64,000 nucleotides of DNA, from the NCBI RefSeq assembly GCF_003660105.1, contig NZ_CP032823.1, positions 1,302,001 to 1,366,000 of the forward strand, given 5' to 3'. The notes beneath the pieces are model-generated. The model ran no database searches and was not told the DNA's origin. It saw only the letters and a program-made list of their open reading frames with translations. Each line of letters starts with the position of its first letter. Position 1 is the stretch's first letter. Source of the DNA: Aliarcobacter cryaerophilus ATCC 43158. Its GTDB lineage: Bacteria > Campylobacterota > Campylobacteria > Campylobacterales > Arcobacteraceae. Shown piece after piece: positions 27,524-36,786 of the stretch. The translations under genes and the position numbers were made by a program.

Positions 27524-27772
27524 TTATAAAAGATATTTTCCTATAAAAATACCAATAATTAAACCAATATTTAAAGCAACTGCCACTTTCATAATTGATA
27601 ATTTTTTATCAGAATAAGGGAGCCTATTTACAACATCTTCTTGGAGTTTTAAACTCTCTTGAAAACTAGAAGATGCTTTTTCCAAATTATCAATTGATGT
27701 TCTAATTGCAATTTCGCTAAATTCCATTCTTTCAACAAGTTCTTTTGCTTGCTTAAAGCTCATTTCACTCAT
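27524..27772 (-). CDS. Small tail-anchored membrane protein, partner of the ParA-like ATPase
   Basis: 82 residues: a charged, heptad-like helical N-terminus (about 1-60, with EFSEIAIRTSIDNLEKASSS) and one C-terminal membrane helix (about 62-81, ending FIGKYLL). Its ATG overlaps the TGA of the ParA-like gene as ATGA, so the two are translationally coupled. I do not recognise the family. The topology suggests a cytoplasmic coiled-coil tethered to the inner membrane, which could recruit or stimulate the ATPase; that role is inference. Confidence 0.75.
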   Translation of the reverse strand: MSEMSFKQAKELVERMEFSEIAIRTSIDNLEKASSSFQESLKLQEDVVNRLPYSDKKLSIMKVAVALNIGLIIGIFIGKYLL

Positions 27773-28560
27773 TTTTTAATCTCTATCCATTTATCTAAAT
27801 CACAAAATATTTTATTTAAAGTATTTAAAACATAATCTTTTGCTTCAGTTTGTATTCTTCTAAAAAATAGATATTTTCTAGCGGCTTCAACATCTCCTAA
27901 CTCTTTTGCTTCAATAGCTTTTTTAGCAAAATCTGTGTTATTGTAAGCCATTTCCCAAACTGTACTTCCTAAGTATCTGCTCATTGTGATAATCTTATCA
28001 TTTTTAACTGGAAAATATTTTGGATCTTTTACAAAATCACAAATAACAGAGTTTGAATCAAGATATTTGTGTCCAAAAAAGTTTATGAATTGCTCATTAT
28101 AATAATCTTCTTCCATAGAGATAGATCGTGTTAGAGCAAAAATAATATTATCTTCTGGATTTTTCTCTATTTTTTTAATCTTTTTCATAGTTGCAATTGC
28201 ATTTTTCCCATCAAGCTCACCATCTCCTAAAGGAATGATCCACTTAACATTTCCAAAACTTCCAACTTTTTTTATCTCATCAAGTACTAAACTTGAAGTT
28301 TTATTTCCACCAACATCAACAATAACTTCATGCTTATCATCCATCAATATAAGTTCATCTAGTTCTGTGATTTTATTTGTTCCTAGCATTCTTTTGTTTA
28401 CTATTTCAGTTCTTGTAAAAGATTGTGAATCATTATTTTCATCATCAATTTCTATATAAGTGATTTTTTTACCATGTTTTTTATACAAATATGGAGCAAT
28501 AACTTGCATAGCAACAGTAGATTTACCTACCCCACCCTTTGTTTGAGGAATTATTATCAT
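27769..28560 (-). CDS. Orphan ParA/MinD-like ATPase
   Basis: 263 residues. A deviant Walker A KGGVGKST is at 8-15, followed by a strand YIEIDDENND and an Asp in VIVDVGGNKTSS at the Walker A' position. It lacks the DNA-binding N-terminus of plasmid ParA proteins and the MinD membrane-targeting helix at the C-terminus. No parB, parS, minE or flagellar gene adjoins it. Instead it is coupled to an 82-residue tail-anchored membrane protein. It likely positions some cell structure by a dimer-based ATPase cycle; the cargo is unknown. Confidence 0.82.
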   Translation of the reverse strand: MIIIPQTKGGVGKSTVAMQVIAPYLYKKHGKKITYIEIDDENNDSQSFTRTEIVNKRMLGTNKITELDELILMDDKHEVIVDVGGNKTSSLVLDEIKKVGSFGNVKWIIPLGDGELDGKNAIATMKKIKKIEKNPEDNIIFALTRSISMEEDYYNEQFINFFGHKYLDSNSVICDFVKDPKYFPVKNDKIITMSRYLGSTVWEMAYNNTDFAKKAIEAKELGDVEAARKYLFFRRIQTEAKDYVLNTLNKIFCDLDKWIEIKK

Positions 28561-28610
28561 TTTATAAGCCTTTTTTAAACGAATATTCTTTGATTTTATC
28601 TAAACTATCA

Positions 28611-29435
28611 TTAAATAATTATTGCGTCACTAATATGCAATTTGCTACTATTACAATATTTTTTTATCTTAAAAGAGTTGATAGCTTTTCCATCTTCTAT
28701 ATCTACTACCATCATTTGAAGTATTGCTTTACAAGAATTTGGAACCTCAAAGTGGCTACCAATTCCAGTTGTTGCTCTTTTAATTGGTGCTTTTTCATCC
28801 ATTCCTATAACATTGTCATAACATCCAGTTAATCCAATATCTGTTAAATATGCAGTATTTTGAAAAATTTGTAAATCATCTGTTCCTACATGAGTATGTG
28901 TTCCACAAATTGCACTAACTTTATTTTTAAACATCATAAGCATAACTCTTTTTTCACTTGTTGCCTCACCGTGAAAATCTACAAAAATATTTTTAATATT
29001 TTGTTCCTCTAAATTTTTTATTAATTTTGTAGCCCAGTTAAATGGATTTTCAACCAAAGGCATTGCAAATTGTCCCATAAGATTTATAACTGCTAGTTTT
29101 TCATCTCTTTCTTCAACTTTTATATCACATATTTTCAAACCACTTCCAACTACACCATCTGGATAATTATCTGGTCTTAAAACATTTCCACTTTCATGTA
29201 AATATTGAACATCTTTTTTCTTATCAAAGCTATGATTTCCACCTGTAATTAAATCAATTCCACTAGAAAACAACTCTTTTGAACTATCAATAGTAAGTCC
29301 AAAACCATGACTTGCATTTTCACCATTTGCTATAATAAAATCTATTTTATGCTCTTCTTTAATAGTTTTTAAACTATCTTTTATAATCTTTCTTCCAGGG
29401 CGACCTACTATATCACCTATAAACCCTATTCTCAA
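28611..29435 (-). CDS. YmdB-family metallophosphoesterase (TIGR00282 type)
   Basis: 274 residues. Metal-binding motifs of the family are present: FIGDIVGRPGR (Asp8), ANGENASHGFG, GGNHSFDK, VDFHGEATSEK and CGTHTHVGTDD. Bacillus YmdB hydrolyses 2',3'-cyclic nucleotides and affects motility and biofilm choice; the role here is by analogy. Its start overlaps the stop of the upstream PAS kinase by 4 bp (ATGA), so it is the tail of that signalling operon. Confidence 0.9.
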   Translation of the reverse strand: MRIGFIGDIVGRPGRKIIKDSLKTIKEEHKIDFIIANGENASHGFGLTIDSSKELFSSGIDLITGGNHSFDKKKDVQYLHESGNVLRPDNYPDGVVGSGLKICDIKVEERDEKLAVINLMGQFAMPLVENPFNWATKLIKNLEEQNIKNIFVDFHGEATSEKRVMLMMFKNKVSAICGTHTHVGTDDLQIFQNTAYLTDIGLTGCYDNVIGMDEKAPIKRATTGIGSHFEVPNSCKAILQMMVVDIEDGKAINSFKIKKYCNSSKLHISDAIII

Positions 29436-31855
29436 ACCTTATCCTCTTTTATTTTTTTGAGCCTTATTTCAAAAAGTGCTCCATTATCTTCATTGTAAGC
29501 TTTTATACTACCATTATGCTCTTCTATTATTTTTTTTGCAATAGATAGACCAATTCCCATTCCACCTTGACTTTTAGAACTTGTAAATGGTTCAAAAAGT
29601 TTTTTTAGTATCTCTTTATTTAATCCACCAGCATTATCTTTAAATCTTACAAGAATACTGTTTTTCTCTTCTAAAATATCAATTTTAAGCTCTCTATTTT
29701 CATAGTTTTCTATCTTTACTAATTCATCAAGAGCGTTATTTATAATAATAATCCAAATCTGCTCAATTCTTTGTTTTTGAATATTACTCATAAAAATAAA
29801 TCTATTGTTGTCAATATTATTTATATCAAAAATTTCACCATTTAAATATATTTTACTAATATGTTTTGCTCTATTATGTGCCATAGTCAAAGCCGTAAGT
29901 ATAGTCGCATATATATTAAAATCTGTTTTTTCACTTTCATTTGAATGAGAAATTTCTCTCATACTTTCGACTATATTTGCAATTCTGTTTAAACCCTCTT
30001 TTATTTTTTTACTATCTTGCAACATTCTATTTTTTATATCTGAATTTTCAAGAGCTTCAATATCGTAGTGCATAAGCTCTAAATTTCCTTTTACATATGT
30101 TAAAGGTGTATTTATTTCATGTGTAATTCCAGCAGATAAAACTCCAATATAGCTCAATTTTGCGCTTTTTAACTGTTCTTGATAATGGATTTTATCTTTT
30201 GTTTTACTTTTTTCTAACTCTTTTTTGATTCTTTTTTCAAGATTTAGATTTAATTCCTGAAGCTTTCTTTTGTCTTCTAGTGAGTTTATTATAAAAATAA
30301 TTCTAGCCTTTTTTGCAAGTAAAATTAAAGATAGCTCAAGATGTATAGGAGTATTGTCTTTTTTTATAAATATCTTTTCAATTTTTAATATTTTTGTAAA
30401 ATCAGCAATATCTCTTAACATATTTTCTAATAACTCTTTTGAACTATTACTAATTATATCAACTGGTGATAATTTAAGTATCTCCTCTTGCGAATATCCA
30501 AGAAGTTCTGATATTTTACTGTTAACTTTAACAAATTTATTTTCTAAATTCAATAATGCAATACCGCTATGAACATTTTCAAAAATAGCATCATACTCTT
30601 CAATTTTAAGATTCAAATCTTTATATAACTTATAAATTCTTTTTTTATCAGTTACATCTTGACATATTATATTGTAAGCAATTGTTTTATTATCTTCAAT
30701 TTGCTCTTCAACGAAAATATCTACCCAAAAACTCTCTAAATTTTTTCTTTTTCCTTGAACATTTCTTAGTTCAAAAGTTGATTTATTTAACTCATTTTTT
30801 ACAGCTTTTTTAAAAACTTGCTTCATATCTTTAAATACAAAAAGTTTATAGCTGTGTCCTAAAAGTTCGCTTCTTGAATATCCTAAGAAATCGCTAAAAG
30901 CAATACTTACTTCATTTATTATCCCATCTTTATCAATTTGAATAAACATAATATGCTCATTCATGATTTTTTGATTTTCATTTAACACAAGAGAATTTTC
31001 TACTATATCAAAATTTAATTTTTTGTTTTCATCTTCTATTTTCTTATTCTCTTTATTTATAATATATGTAAAAACAGATGCCAAAACTAAAGCTAAAACA
31101 AAAATTACAAAGACAACAACTTTATAATAATCTTTTATAAAACTATTTTTTTCATCAATACTTTTATCCATCAAAAAAGTATAAAACTTATCATTTTTTA
31201 TAAAAACTTTTTTATAAATATATTCATCAATTGGAATTTGAATCATATCTTTATCTAAAAAATTGCCATTTGTATCTTTGATTAGTATTTTCTTATTGTA
31301 AGAGCTTGAAATTTCATCTAAAATAGCTTTTAAATCAACTTTTAAGATATAGAATTTATTTTCACCTCTAATTGAGAAATTTAAAAAATTATTCTCGTCA
31401 TCTTCACAATAATTAAAAATATCAAACTTATTTAAAGATTGTAACTCTTTAAAATATGGCTCCATAAATATAGATTTTAATCTTTGCGAAAAGTAGTTAT
31501 CTTTTTTATTTTTATTTATTAGTTTTAAACTCTCTTTTGAATCAAAATCAACAACTCTAAAAGTTGCAATATTTAAATCTTGAAACAAACTATCATTTAC
31601 AATAGTTTTTAGCTCACTTTCATTTTTTATTTTTGATAAAATGGGCTCTATAAACAAAAGTTTTTCAGTATAAGTTTTTATATAATCTTCAAATTTTTTA
31701 GCTTGAGTATCTAAAATATATTCAACTTTTTTTACCTCTATTTTATTGCTATACATTGAGTAAAAGTTGTTAAAAGCAATATTTATAAGAAGTAAAAGTA
31801 TCACAATAAAAATAGTAAATGCACCAAAAAGTTTTATATAAAATGAAGTTTTCAA
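29432..31855 (-). CDS. Membrane PAS-domain sensor histidine kinase
   Basis: 807 residues. The order is a membrane helix (about 8-28), an extracytoplasmic sensor (about 29-245), a second helix (about 247-268), two PAS domains with PAC regions (about 300-410 and 425-530; second PAS VNSKISELLGYSQEEI), a coiled coil and a complete kinase core. That core has an H-box in LSAGITHEINTPLTYVKGN, an N-box in IIINNALDEL, G1 DNAGG and G2 GMGIGLSIAKK. It overlaps both neighbours by 4 bp. The upstream kinase-like gene lacks a good ATPase domain, so the two may signal as a pair to the CheY-like receiver at 33789-34166. Confidence 0.9.
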   Translation of the reverse strand: MKTSFYIKLFGAFTIFIVILLLLINIAFNNFYSMYSNKIEVKKVEYILDTQAKKFEDYIKTYTEKLLFIEPILSKIKNESELKTIVNDSLFQDLNIATFRVVDFDSKESLKLINKNKKDNYFSQRLKSIFMEPYFKELQSLNKFDIFNYCEDDENNFLNFSIRGENKFYILKVDLKAILDEISSSYNKKILIKDTNGNFLDKDMIQIPIDEYIYKKVFIKNDKFYTFLMDKSIDEKNSFIKDYYKVVVFVIFVLALVLASVFTYIINKENKKIEDENKKLNFDIVENSLVLNENQKIMNEHIMFIQIDKDGIINEVSIAFSDFLGYSRSELLGHSYKLFVFKDMKQVFKKAVKNELNKSTFELRNVQGKRKNLESFWVDIFVEEQIEDNKTIAYNIICQDVTDKKRIYKLYKDLNLKIEEYDAIFENVHSGIALLNLENKFVKVNSKISELLGYSQEEILKLSPVDIISNSSKELLENMLRDIADFTKILKIEKIFIKKDNTPIHLELSLILLAKKARIIFIINSLEDKRKLQELNLNLEKRIKKELEKSKTKDKIHYQEQLKSAKLSYIGVLSAGITHEINTPLTYVKGNLELMHYDIEALENSDIKNRMLQDSKKIKEGLNRIANIVESMREISHSNESEKTDFNIYATILTALTMAHNRAKHISKIYLNGEIFDINNIDNNRFIFMSNIQKQRIEQIWIIIINNALDELVKIENYENRELKIDILEEKNSILVRFKDNAGGLNKEILKKLFEPFTSSKSQGGMGIGLSIAKKIIEEHNGSIKAYNEDNGALFEIRLKKIKEDKV

Positions 31856-33786
31856 AATATTTTTGCCTTTTTAAATTTTATATAGTAACTTGTGCTACTT
31901 TCTAAAATATTGCATAAAAATATAGCTTGATTTTTATCTGCTAAAAGATTCGCTAAATATATTTTTGAATCAAATTTATGCTCATCTTTAAAGTTTAAAA
32001 GCTGTTCCAGAAAATCTTTTTTTCTTATGTCTTTTATATTATCTTCAATTTTTAAAACTATTTCATCTGAATTTTCTTCTATTTGTAGTGAAATATTTAC
32101 AATACTTTTTTCCAAAGAGTAATTTTTTACAAAATCTAAAATAGTAGAAACAATATTAAAAATAATATTTTTTAAATCATTATGCGCAATATTTAGCTTA
32201 ATATTTTCATCAAAATCATATCTTATTTCAATCAATGAATTATCAATTTTTTTTGATATACTTTTTACAATATCAAAAAGATTTGAACTCATATTTTGTC
32301 TTGAAGAAAACAGAGTTTTTGTCTCATTTAACATATCAGATAAATCTCTTAATTCAGTTTCAATACTATTTTTTACCTCTTCTATTTTTGAGATGTCAAA
32401 ATCTTTTTCAAGATTATTTAGTTTTAATAACTCGAAATATATTTTTGATATTGGAGCTTTCCATTGGTGTGAAAAGCTATCCAAAATTTTTGACATAAGT
32501 GCAACTTTTAAAGAATTCAAAGCTTTTTCATCTTGAATTTTCAAATCATTTAATCTATTTGATAGGTCATCTTTTAACAATCTATTTGTTTTTTCAAGTT
32601 GTTTTGTTGAAGTTATATCTGTTCTAATAGAAGAATATCCAATATGTTGTTTTTTCTCATTATATTTTGGAAACAACGACGTTTTAACCCAATATGTATT
32701 TCCAAATTTATCTATATTTTTTACTTCACCTTGCCATATTTTTTTTGCTCTTAATTCTTTCCAAAGGTTTTTATAAAAGTTTTGTGACATATCTGGATGT
32801 CTTAAAATATTTACATTTTTACCAATAATCTCATCTTTAGAATATCCTGATATTTCACAAAAACATTTTGTTACAAAAGTAATTTTTCCATCCAAATCAG
32901 TATCAAGTTTCAAAACATATCTATCTACTTGAGATAATAAATCATCATAACTAATTTTTAAAAGCTTATTTCTAAACTCTTGAACTTTTGATTTATAGAG
33001 TAAAAAAATAATAACTGCAAAACTAAAGCCAAAAAATATAGTCAAAAAAGTATAAAAATTATTTAATTTTTCTATTTTTACATTTTTTTCTAATAAGTTT
33101 GATTTTATATAAAGAGTTTTTTTATCTTCTAATTCAAAAATTGGAATTAAAACAAAAAGTTTGTTTTCTTCAATATCAGAAGAGTTTGAAACAAATTTTT
33201 CAAATATTAATTCTGAATTTGAATTTAACTTATTTAAAATTTGATTAAAATTAAACTCAAAATTTACAACTGCTAGTAAATTTAATTTTTCATCAATAAT
33301 TGGTTTTGAAAATAAAATCATGCTATTTTTTTCACTATATTTTATAGCAACAACCTCTTTTTTTAAAGCTACTACTTTTTGAGTAATTTGTATATTAAAA
33401 TTATCATCAAAATTTATATCTTGAAAGTTTAGTATTGGTTTATTGTATATAGAGTAAAAACTAATATCATGTATTCCTAAAGTTTTGTAATATGAAAACT
33501 CTGGCTCAAACTCAAAATAGAGCTCATCTTTTATCTTATCCTCATCATTTTTTTGTAAGATAGATATTAGTTTTTTGTTTTTTATAAATCCATTAAAATA
33601 TATAAAATCACTTGTTTTAATCAACTCTTCATAATATCTATTATATTTAGTTAAAGTCTCGTGCTTATAATCATCTATAATATATTCAAAACTACTATTT
33701 TTAAACCAATTTATTACAAAAACAGATATTGAAAAAGATAAAATAAAATATAAAAAATACCTAAAAATTAGGTTTTTATTTTTCAT
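31852..33786 (-). CDS. PAS-domain histidine-kinase-like protein with degenerate ATPase domain
   Basis: 644 residues. A helix at about 8-26, a periplasmic sensor to about 240 and a second helix (about 243-263) precede one PAS domain (about 285-395, Aer-like ITFVTKCFCEISGYSKDEI and TYWVKTSLFP). An H-box with the His follows (SFSHQWKAPISKIYFEL). The HATPase part is eroded: the N-box reads LKNIIFNIVSTIL, G1 is IEDNIKD without Gly-x-Gly, and no G2 GxGL loop is seen. It may be a pseudokinase that is phosphorylated in trans or acts as a scaffold. It abuts the receiver gene upstream and overlaps the intact kinase downstream by 4 bp. Confidence 0.85.
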   Translation of the reverse strand: MKNKNLIFRYFLYFILSFSISVFVINWFKNSSFEYIIDDYKHETLTKYNRYYEELIKTSDFIYFNGFIKNKKLISILQKNDEDKIKDELYFEFEPEFSYYKTLGIHDISFYSIYNKPILNFQDINFDDNFNIQITQKVVALKKEVVAIKYSEKNSMILFSKPIIDEKLNLLAVVNFEFNFNQILNKLNSNSELIFEKFVSNSSDIEENKLFVLIPIFELEDKKTLYIKSNLLEKNVKIEKLNNFYTFLTIFFGFSFAVIIFLLYKSKVQEFRNKLLKISYDDLLSQVDRYVLKLDTDLDGKITFVTKCFCEISGYSKDEIIGKNVNILRHPDMSQNFYKNLWKELRAKKIWQGEVKNIDKFGNTYWVKTSLFPKYNEKKQHIGYSSIRTDITSTKQLEKTNRLLKDDLSNRLNDLKIQDEKALNSLKVALMSKILDSFSHQWKAPISKIYFELLKLNNLEKDFDISKIEEVKNSIETELRDLSDMLNETKTLFSSRQNMSSNLFDIVKSISKKIDNSLIEIRYDFDENIKLNIAHNDLKNIIFNIVSTILDFVKNYSLEKSIVNISLQIEENSDEIVLKIEDNIKDIRKKDFLEQLLNFKDEHKFDSKIYLANLLADKNQAIFLCNILESSTSYYIKFKKAKIF

Positions 33787-33788
33787 AT

Positions 33789-34166
33789 TTAAGCTTCTAG
33801 AACTTCAATTACCTTCTTTTCCAATGAATCAAGAGAACTAAAAGGTTTCATAACATAGTTTGTTGCACCTATTTTATGAGATTTTAAAACTTTATCCAAA
33901 GTTGAATAAGCAGTCATCATAATAACTTTTTGATTACTATTTATCTCTTTTAATTTTTCCAAAACATCAAGACCATTCATCTGTGGCATCATAATATCGA
34001 GTAAAACTAAATCATATTTTGTGCTATTATTTATTGAACTCAAAGCAGAAACAGGATTTGAAAATGTTTGAACACTAAAATCTGGATTTCTATTTAGAAA
34101 TCTACTTAGCATATCCAAAATTTCTACTTCATCATCTATTACTGCGATAGAATATTTTTTACTCAT
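33789..34166 (-). CDS. Single-domain CheY-like response regulator
   Basis: 125 residues, one receiver domain. The acidic pair is in VIDDE, the phospho-acceptor Asp in LVLLDIMMPQM, the Thr switch in VIMMTAYST and the Lys in NYVMKPFSS. There is no output domain, so it probably acts by protein contact. It lies 1 bp after the chemoreceptor gene and 2 bp before the degenerate kinase in one operon, and is the obvious phosphotransfer partner for the downstream kinases. Confidence 0.92.
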   Translation of the reverse strand: MSKKYSIAVIDDEVEILDMLSRFLNRNPDFSVQTFSNPVSALSSINNSTKYDLVLLDIMMPQMNGLDVLEKLKEINSNQKVIMMTAYSTLDKVLKSHKIGATNYVMKPFSSLDSLEKKVIEVLEA

Positions 34167-34167
34167 A

Positions 34168-35571
34168 TTACTTCTCCTCGTTGAATAATTTGTTTGCAGC
34201 TTCTTTCATAACTTGCTCATTTTTCTCTTCAAGAATTCTATCTAAAAATATAAACACTTGTTCACTTGCTTTTTCAACAAGATCAATTTTATCTTCAATT
34301 AACTCTTTTGAGCAAGATATATCATTTCCAGAACACTCATTTGCAAGAATATTTGCCTCTTTATGAACAATTGAGTGTGGATTATCCAATCCTTTATAAG
34401 AGTGTGTGAAACTAAACTCTTGTTTACCAAGTCCTGTATTATACCACTGCCCTAATCTACACTGCGTATGATCAACTGGTTTGAAGTTATGAGAATTACC
34501 AAAGATTAGTTGATATAAATTATTTTTATAAATAACATGATCAAGTTTTGCAAGATTTATAAAAATTTTATTTGAGATACTTTCAACTTCAAAAACAGCT
34601 CTATTTGAATTTTTTTGGAATGTATTCATTAATTTACTCAAAGACTCAATTCTTCCTTTTGTCTCATTTACAACAGCAGTAACAGTATCTGAACTCTCTT
34701 TTATCTTTTCAGTCTCTTTTTGAATAGTTGTAACTACATCTTTTATCTGTTTTGCAGCATCTGCACTTCTACTAGCTAGATTTCTAACCTCTTGTGCAAC
34801 TACGGCAAAACCTTTTCCTGCTTCTCCTGCAGTTGCAGCTTCAACTGCTGCATTTAGACTTAAAATATTTGTTTGAAATGCTATTTCTTGAATAATATTT
34901 ATAACTTGAGCAATATCTTTACTTTTTGAAACCAAAGACTCTACAACTTCATTTTCACTTGCAATCTCTTTGTATAAATTATCTGTATCAATTACAACTT
35001 CTTTTGTAAGTGTTAAACCTTGAGTTGAACCAACAGCAGTCTCTTTTGACTCTTTTTGCATATCTTGAAGCTCTTTTAAAAGTTCCAAATATGTAGTTTG
35101 AGTATCACTTAAAGATCTTGTCATATTTTTATTATGTCGCTCTAAAAGTCCACCTTCTTTGTTATCATGAATAGATGTTTTTACCAAAGATACAATATTG
35201 TAGTTATTATAATTTTTTACAGAAATTTTTGCTTCGCACTCTTCAAGAATTACTTTATCTTCATTTGATTTAACAGCATTTACTAGTTGTGAGAAATCTT
35301 TTATATTTGATTTTGATAAATCATTTACAAAAAAAACTTTACCATCTTTATCTAAAACTACAACACCTTCTTCTTGTGAAAAAGCTGAGATAGCTTTGTA
35401 AAGTTCAATCTCTTCATCTTTATTTTTAATAATATTTTCTAGTTTTAAAGAGTTTGAATTAGTCAAATTTTTCAATTCATTATCTTTATCTTCAAGTCTA
35501 TTTTTAAGCTCTAAAATCTCTTTATTTAAACTCTCTATCAAAATATCATTTTTTTTGTTTCCAAAGAACAT
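34168..35571 (-). CDS. Soluble methyl-accepting chemotaxis protein with C-terminal CZB zinc-binding domain
   Basis: 467 residues and no membrane helix. An N-terminal coiled coil (about 8-60) leads into a small PAS-like segment (about 60-125, [16 protein letters not shown]). The signalling domain tip is [23 protein letters not shown] in substance (about 232-258), followed by [19 protein letters not shown]. The C-terminal CZB domain (about 350-455) has the 3-His/1-Cys set: [15 protein letters not shown], and [12 protein letters not shown] domains bind zinc and in Helicobacter TlpD and E. coli DgcZ respond to zinc or oxidants. First gene of the operon running to 28611. Confidence 0.92.
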   Translation of the reverse strand: MFFGNKKNDILIESLNKEILELKNRLEDKDNELKNLTNSNSLKLENIIKNKDEEIELYKAISAFSQEEGVVVLDKDGKVFFVNDLSKSNIKDFSQLVNAVKSNEDKVILEECEAKISVKNYNNYNIVSLVKTSIHDNKEGGLLERHNKNMTRSLSDTQTTYLELLKELQDMQKESKETAVGSTQGLTLTKEVVIDTDNLYKEIASENEVVESLVSKSKDIAQVINIIQEIAFQTNILSLNAAVEAATAGEAGKGFAVVAQEVRNLASRSADAAKQIKDVVTTIQKETEKIKESSDTVTAVVNETKGRIESLSKLMNTFQKNSNRAVFEVESISNKIFINLAKLDHVIYKNNLYQLIFGNSHNFKPVDHTQCRLGQWYNTGLGKQEFSFTHSYKGLDNPHSIVHKEANILANECSGNDISCSKELIEDKIDLVEKASEQVFIFLDRILEEKNEQVMKEAANKLFNEEK

Positions 35572-35622
35572 AAAACAATCCCCTTTTGTATTATTATTGT
35601 TTGAAAAGTATCTAAAAATAAC

Positions 35623-36783
35623 TTAATTCTTATTTAGGTCATTTGCACAAATAAAAGCTTGAGAAAATACTATTTGGAAATTAAAGCCCCCTAGTTCTCC
35701 TGTTAAATCCAAACACTCTCCTATAAAATATAAATCTTTTTGTTTTAAACTCTCAAAAGAGTTATGATTTATCTCATTTGTATCAATACCACCTTTTGTA
35801 ACCTCAGCTTTAGTAAAACCAAAATTTCCAGCAGGACTTAATTCATAACTTTTTAGAAGTTTTAATTTATCTAAATCTTGTTGTGTTAATTTTGAACAAC
35901 TTTTATCTTCTAAATCTACTGAAGATAAAAACTCTTGAATAAATCTTTTTGGTAAAGGAAGTGCAGTTGAAATATTTTTATTTCCAATTAAAAAACTTTC
36001 TAATTTCATATTTGGTAAAAAATCTATTTGAATTTTTCCTTTTTCCCAATATAAAGAAGATGTTAAAACAGCTGGTCCACTAAATCCTTTATGAGCAAAA
36101 AGAAGATTTCCTTCAATTTTCTTTTTTCCATCTTTGCCATCTACAAAAATATTTACAAATATTGATAATCCTGATAGCTCTTTAAACCAAAACTGTTCTT
36201 TTTGAACAGTAAAACCTACGAGAGCTGGATTTAATTTGTTAATTGTATGGTTAAATTTTTTTGCTATATCAAAAGCAAAACTCGAAGCTCCTAAAGAGCT
36301 ATAAGATAATCCACCACTTGCAACTACAACTTTTTTTGACTCTATTTTTCCATTTGATGTGTGAATCGTAAAAAAATCATTAAAATCTAAATCCAAAACT
36401 TTTGTTTCAAAATATTTTTTAATATGAGAAGTTTTTAAAGCGAACATATCAATAACATCTTGACTAGAGTTACAAAAATATGTTCCTTTAACAATTTTAG
36501 GGTTAATTTTTGGAAAAACTTGATTTTTATTTAAAAACGCTAATAAATCATCTTTTGAAAAATTTTCTAAAATCTCTTTTGCAAAAGTTCTATCTCCTAA
36601 ATAGTTATTATCACTTACAAACTCATTTGTAATATTGCATTTAGCTCCGCCTGAAACCTTTATCTTTTGACCTATTTTGTTATTTGATTCTATTAGGCAA
36701 ATATTTTTAAACTTTTTTTTATCCAAATTTGAAGCAAACATCAAACCACTTGCACCTGCTCCAATAATAGCTATATCAAAAAT
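35623..36783 (-). CDS. HI0933/BaiN-family FAD-dependent oxidoreductase, apparent ATT start
   Basis: About 386 residues. The FAD-binding dinucleotide motif AIIGAGASGL lies upstream of the first ATG/GTG/TTG start in this frame (36744). In-frame codons between it and the preceding TAA (36789-36787) are only ATA, ATT, TTT, GAT. I therefore place the start at ATT 36783, with AAGGA 6 nt upstream, inside the end of the kinase gene. Other family features are KIKVSGGAKCNITN, ASGGLSYSSLGASSFAF, FAHKGFSGPAVL and the C-terminal GELGGFNFQIVFSQAF. Cytosolic flavoprotein of uncertain substrate. A sequencing error that hides an ATG is possible. Confidence 0.8.
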   Translation of the reverse strand: MFDIAIIGAGASGLMFASNLDKKKFKNICLIESNNKIGQKIKVSGGAKCNITNEFVSDNNYLGDRTFAKEILENFSKDDLLAFLNKNQVFPKINPKIVKGTYFCNSSQDVIDMFALKTSHIKKYFETKVLDLDFNDFFTIHTSNGKIESKKVVVASGGLSYSSLGASSFAFDIAKKFNHTINKLNPALVGFTVQKEQFWFKELSGLSIFVNIFVDGKDGKKKIEGNLLFAHKGFSGPAVLTSSLYWEKGKIQIDFLPNMKLESFLIGNKNISTALPLPKRFIQEFLSSVDLEDKSCSKLTQQDLDKLKLLKSYELSPAGNFGFTKAEVTKGGIDTNEINHNSFESLKQKDLYFIGECLDLTGELGGFNFQIVFSQAFICANDLNKN

Positions 36784-36786
36784 TAT

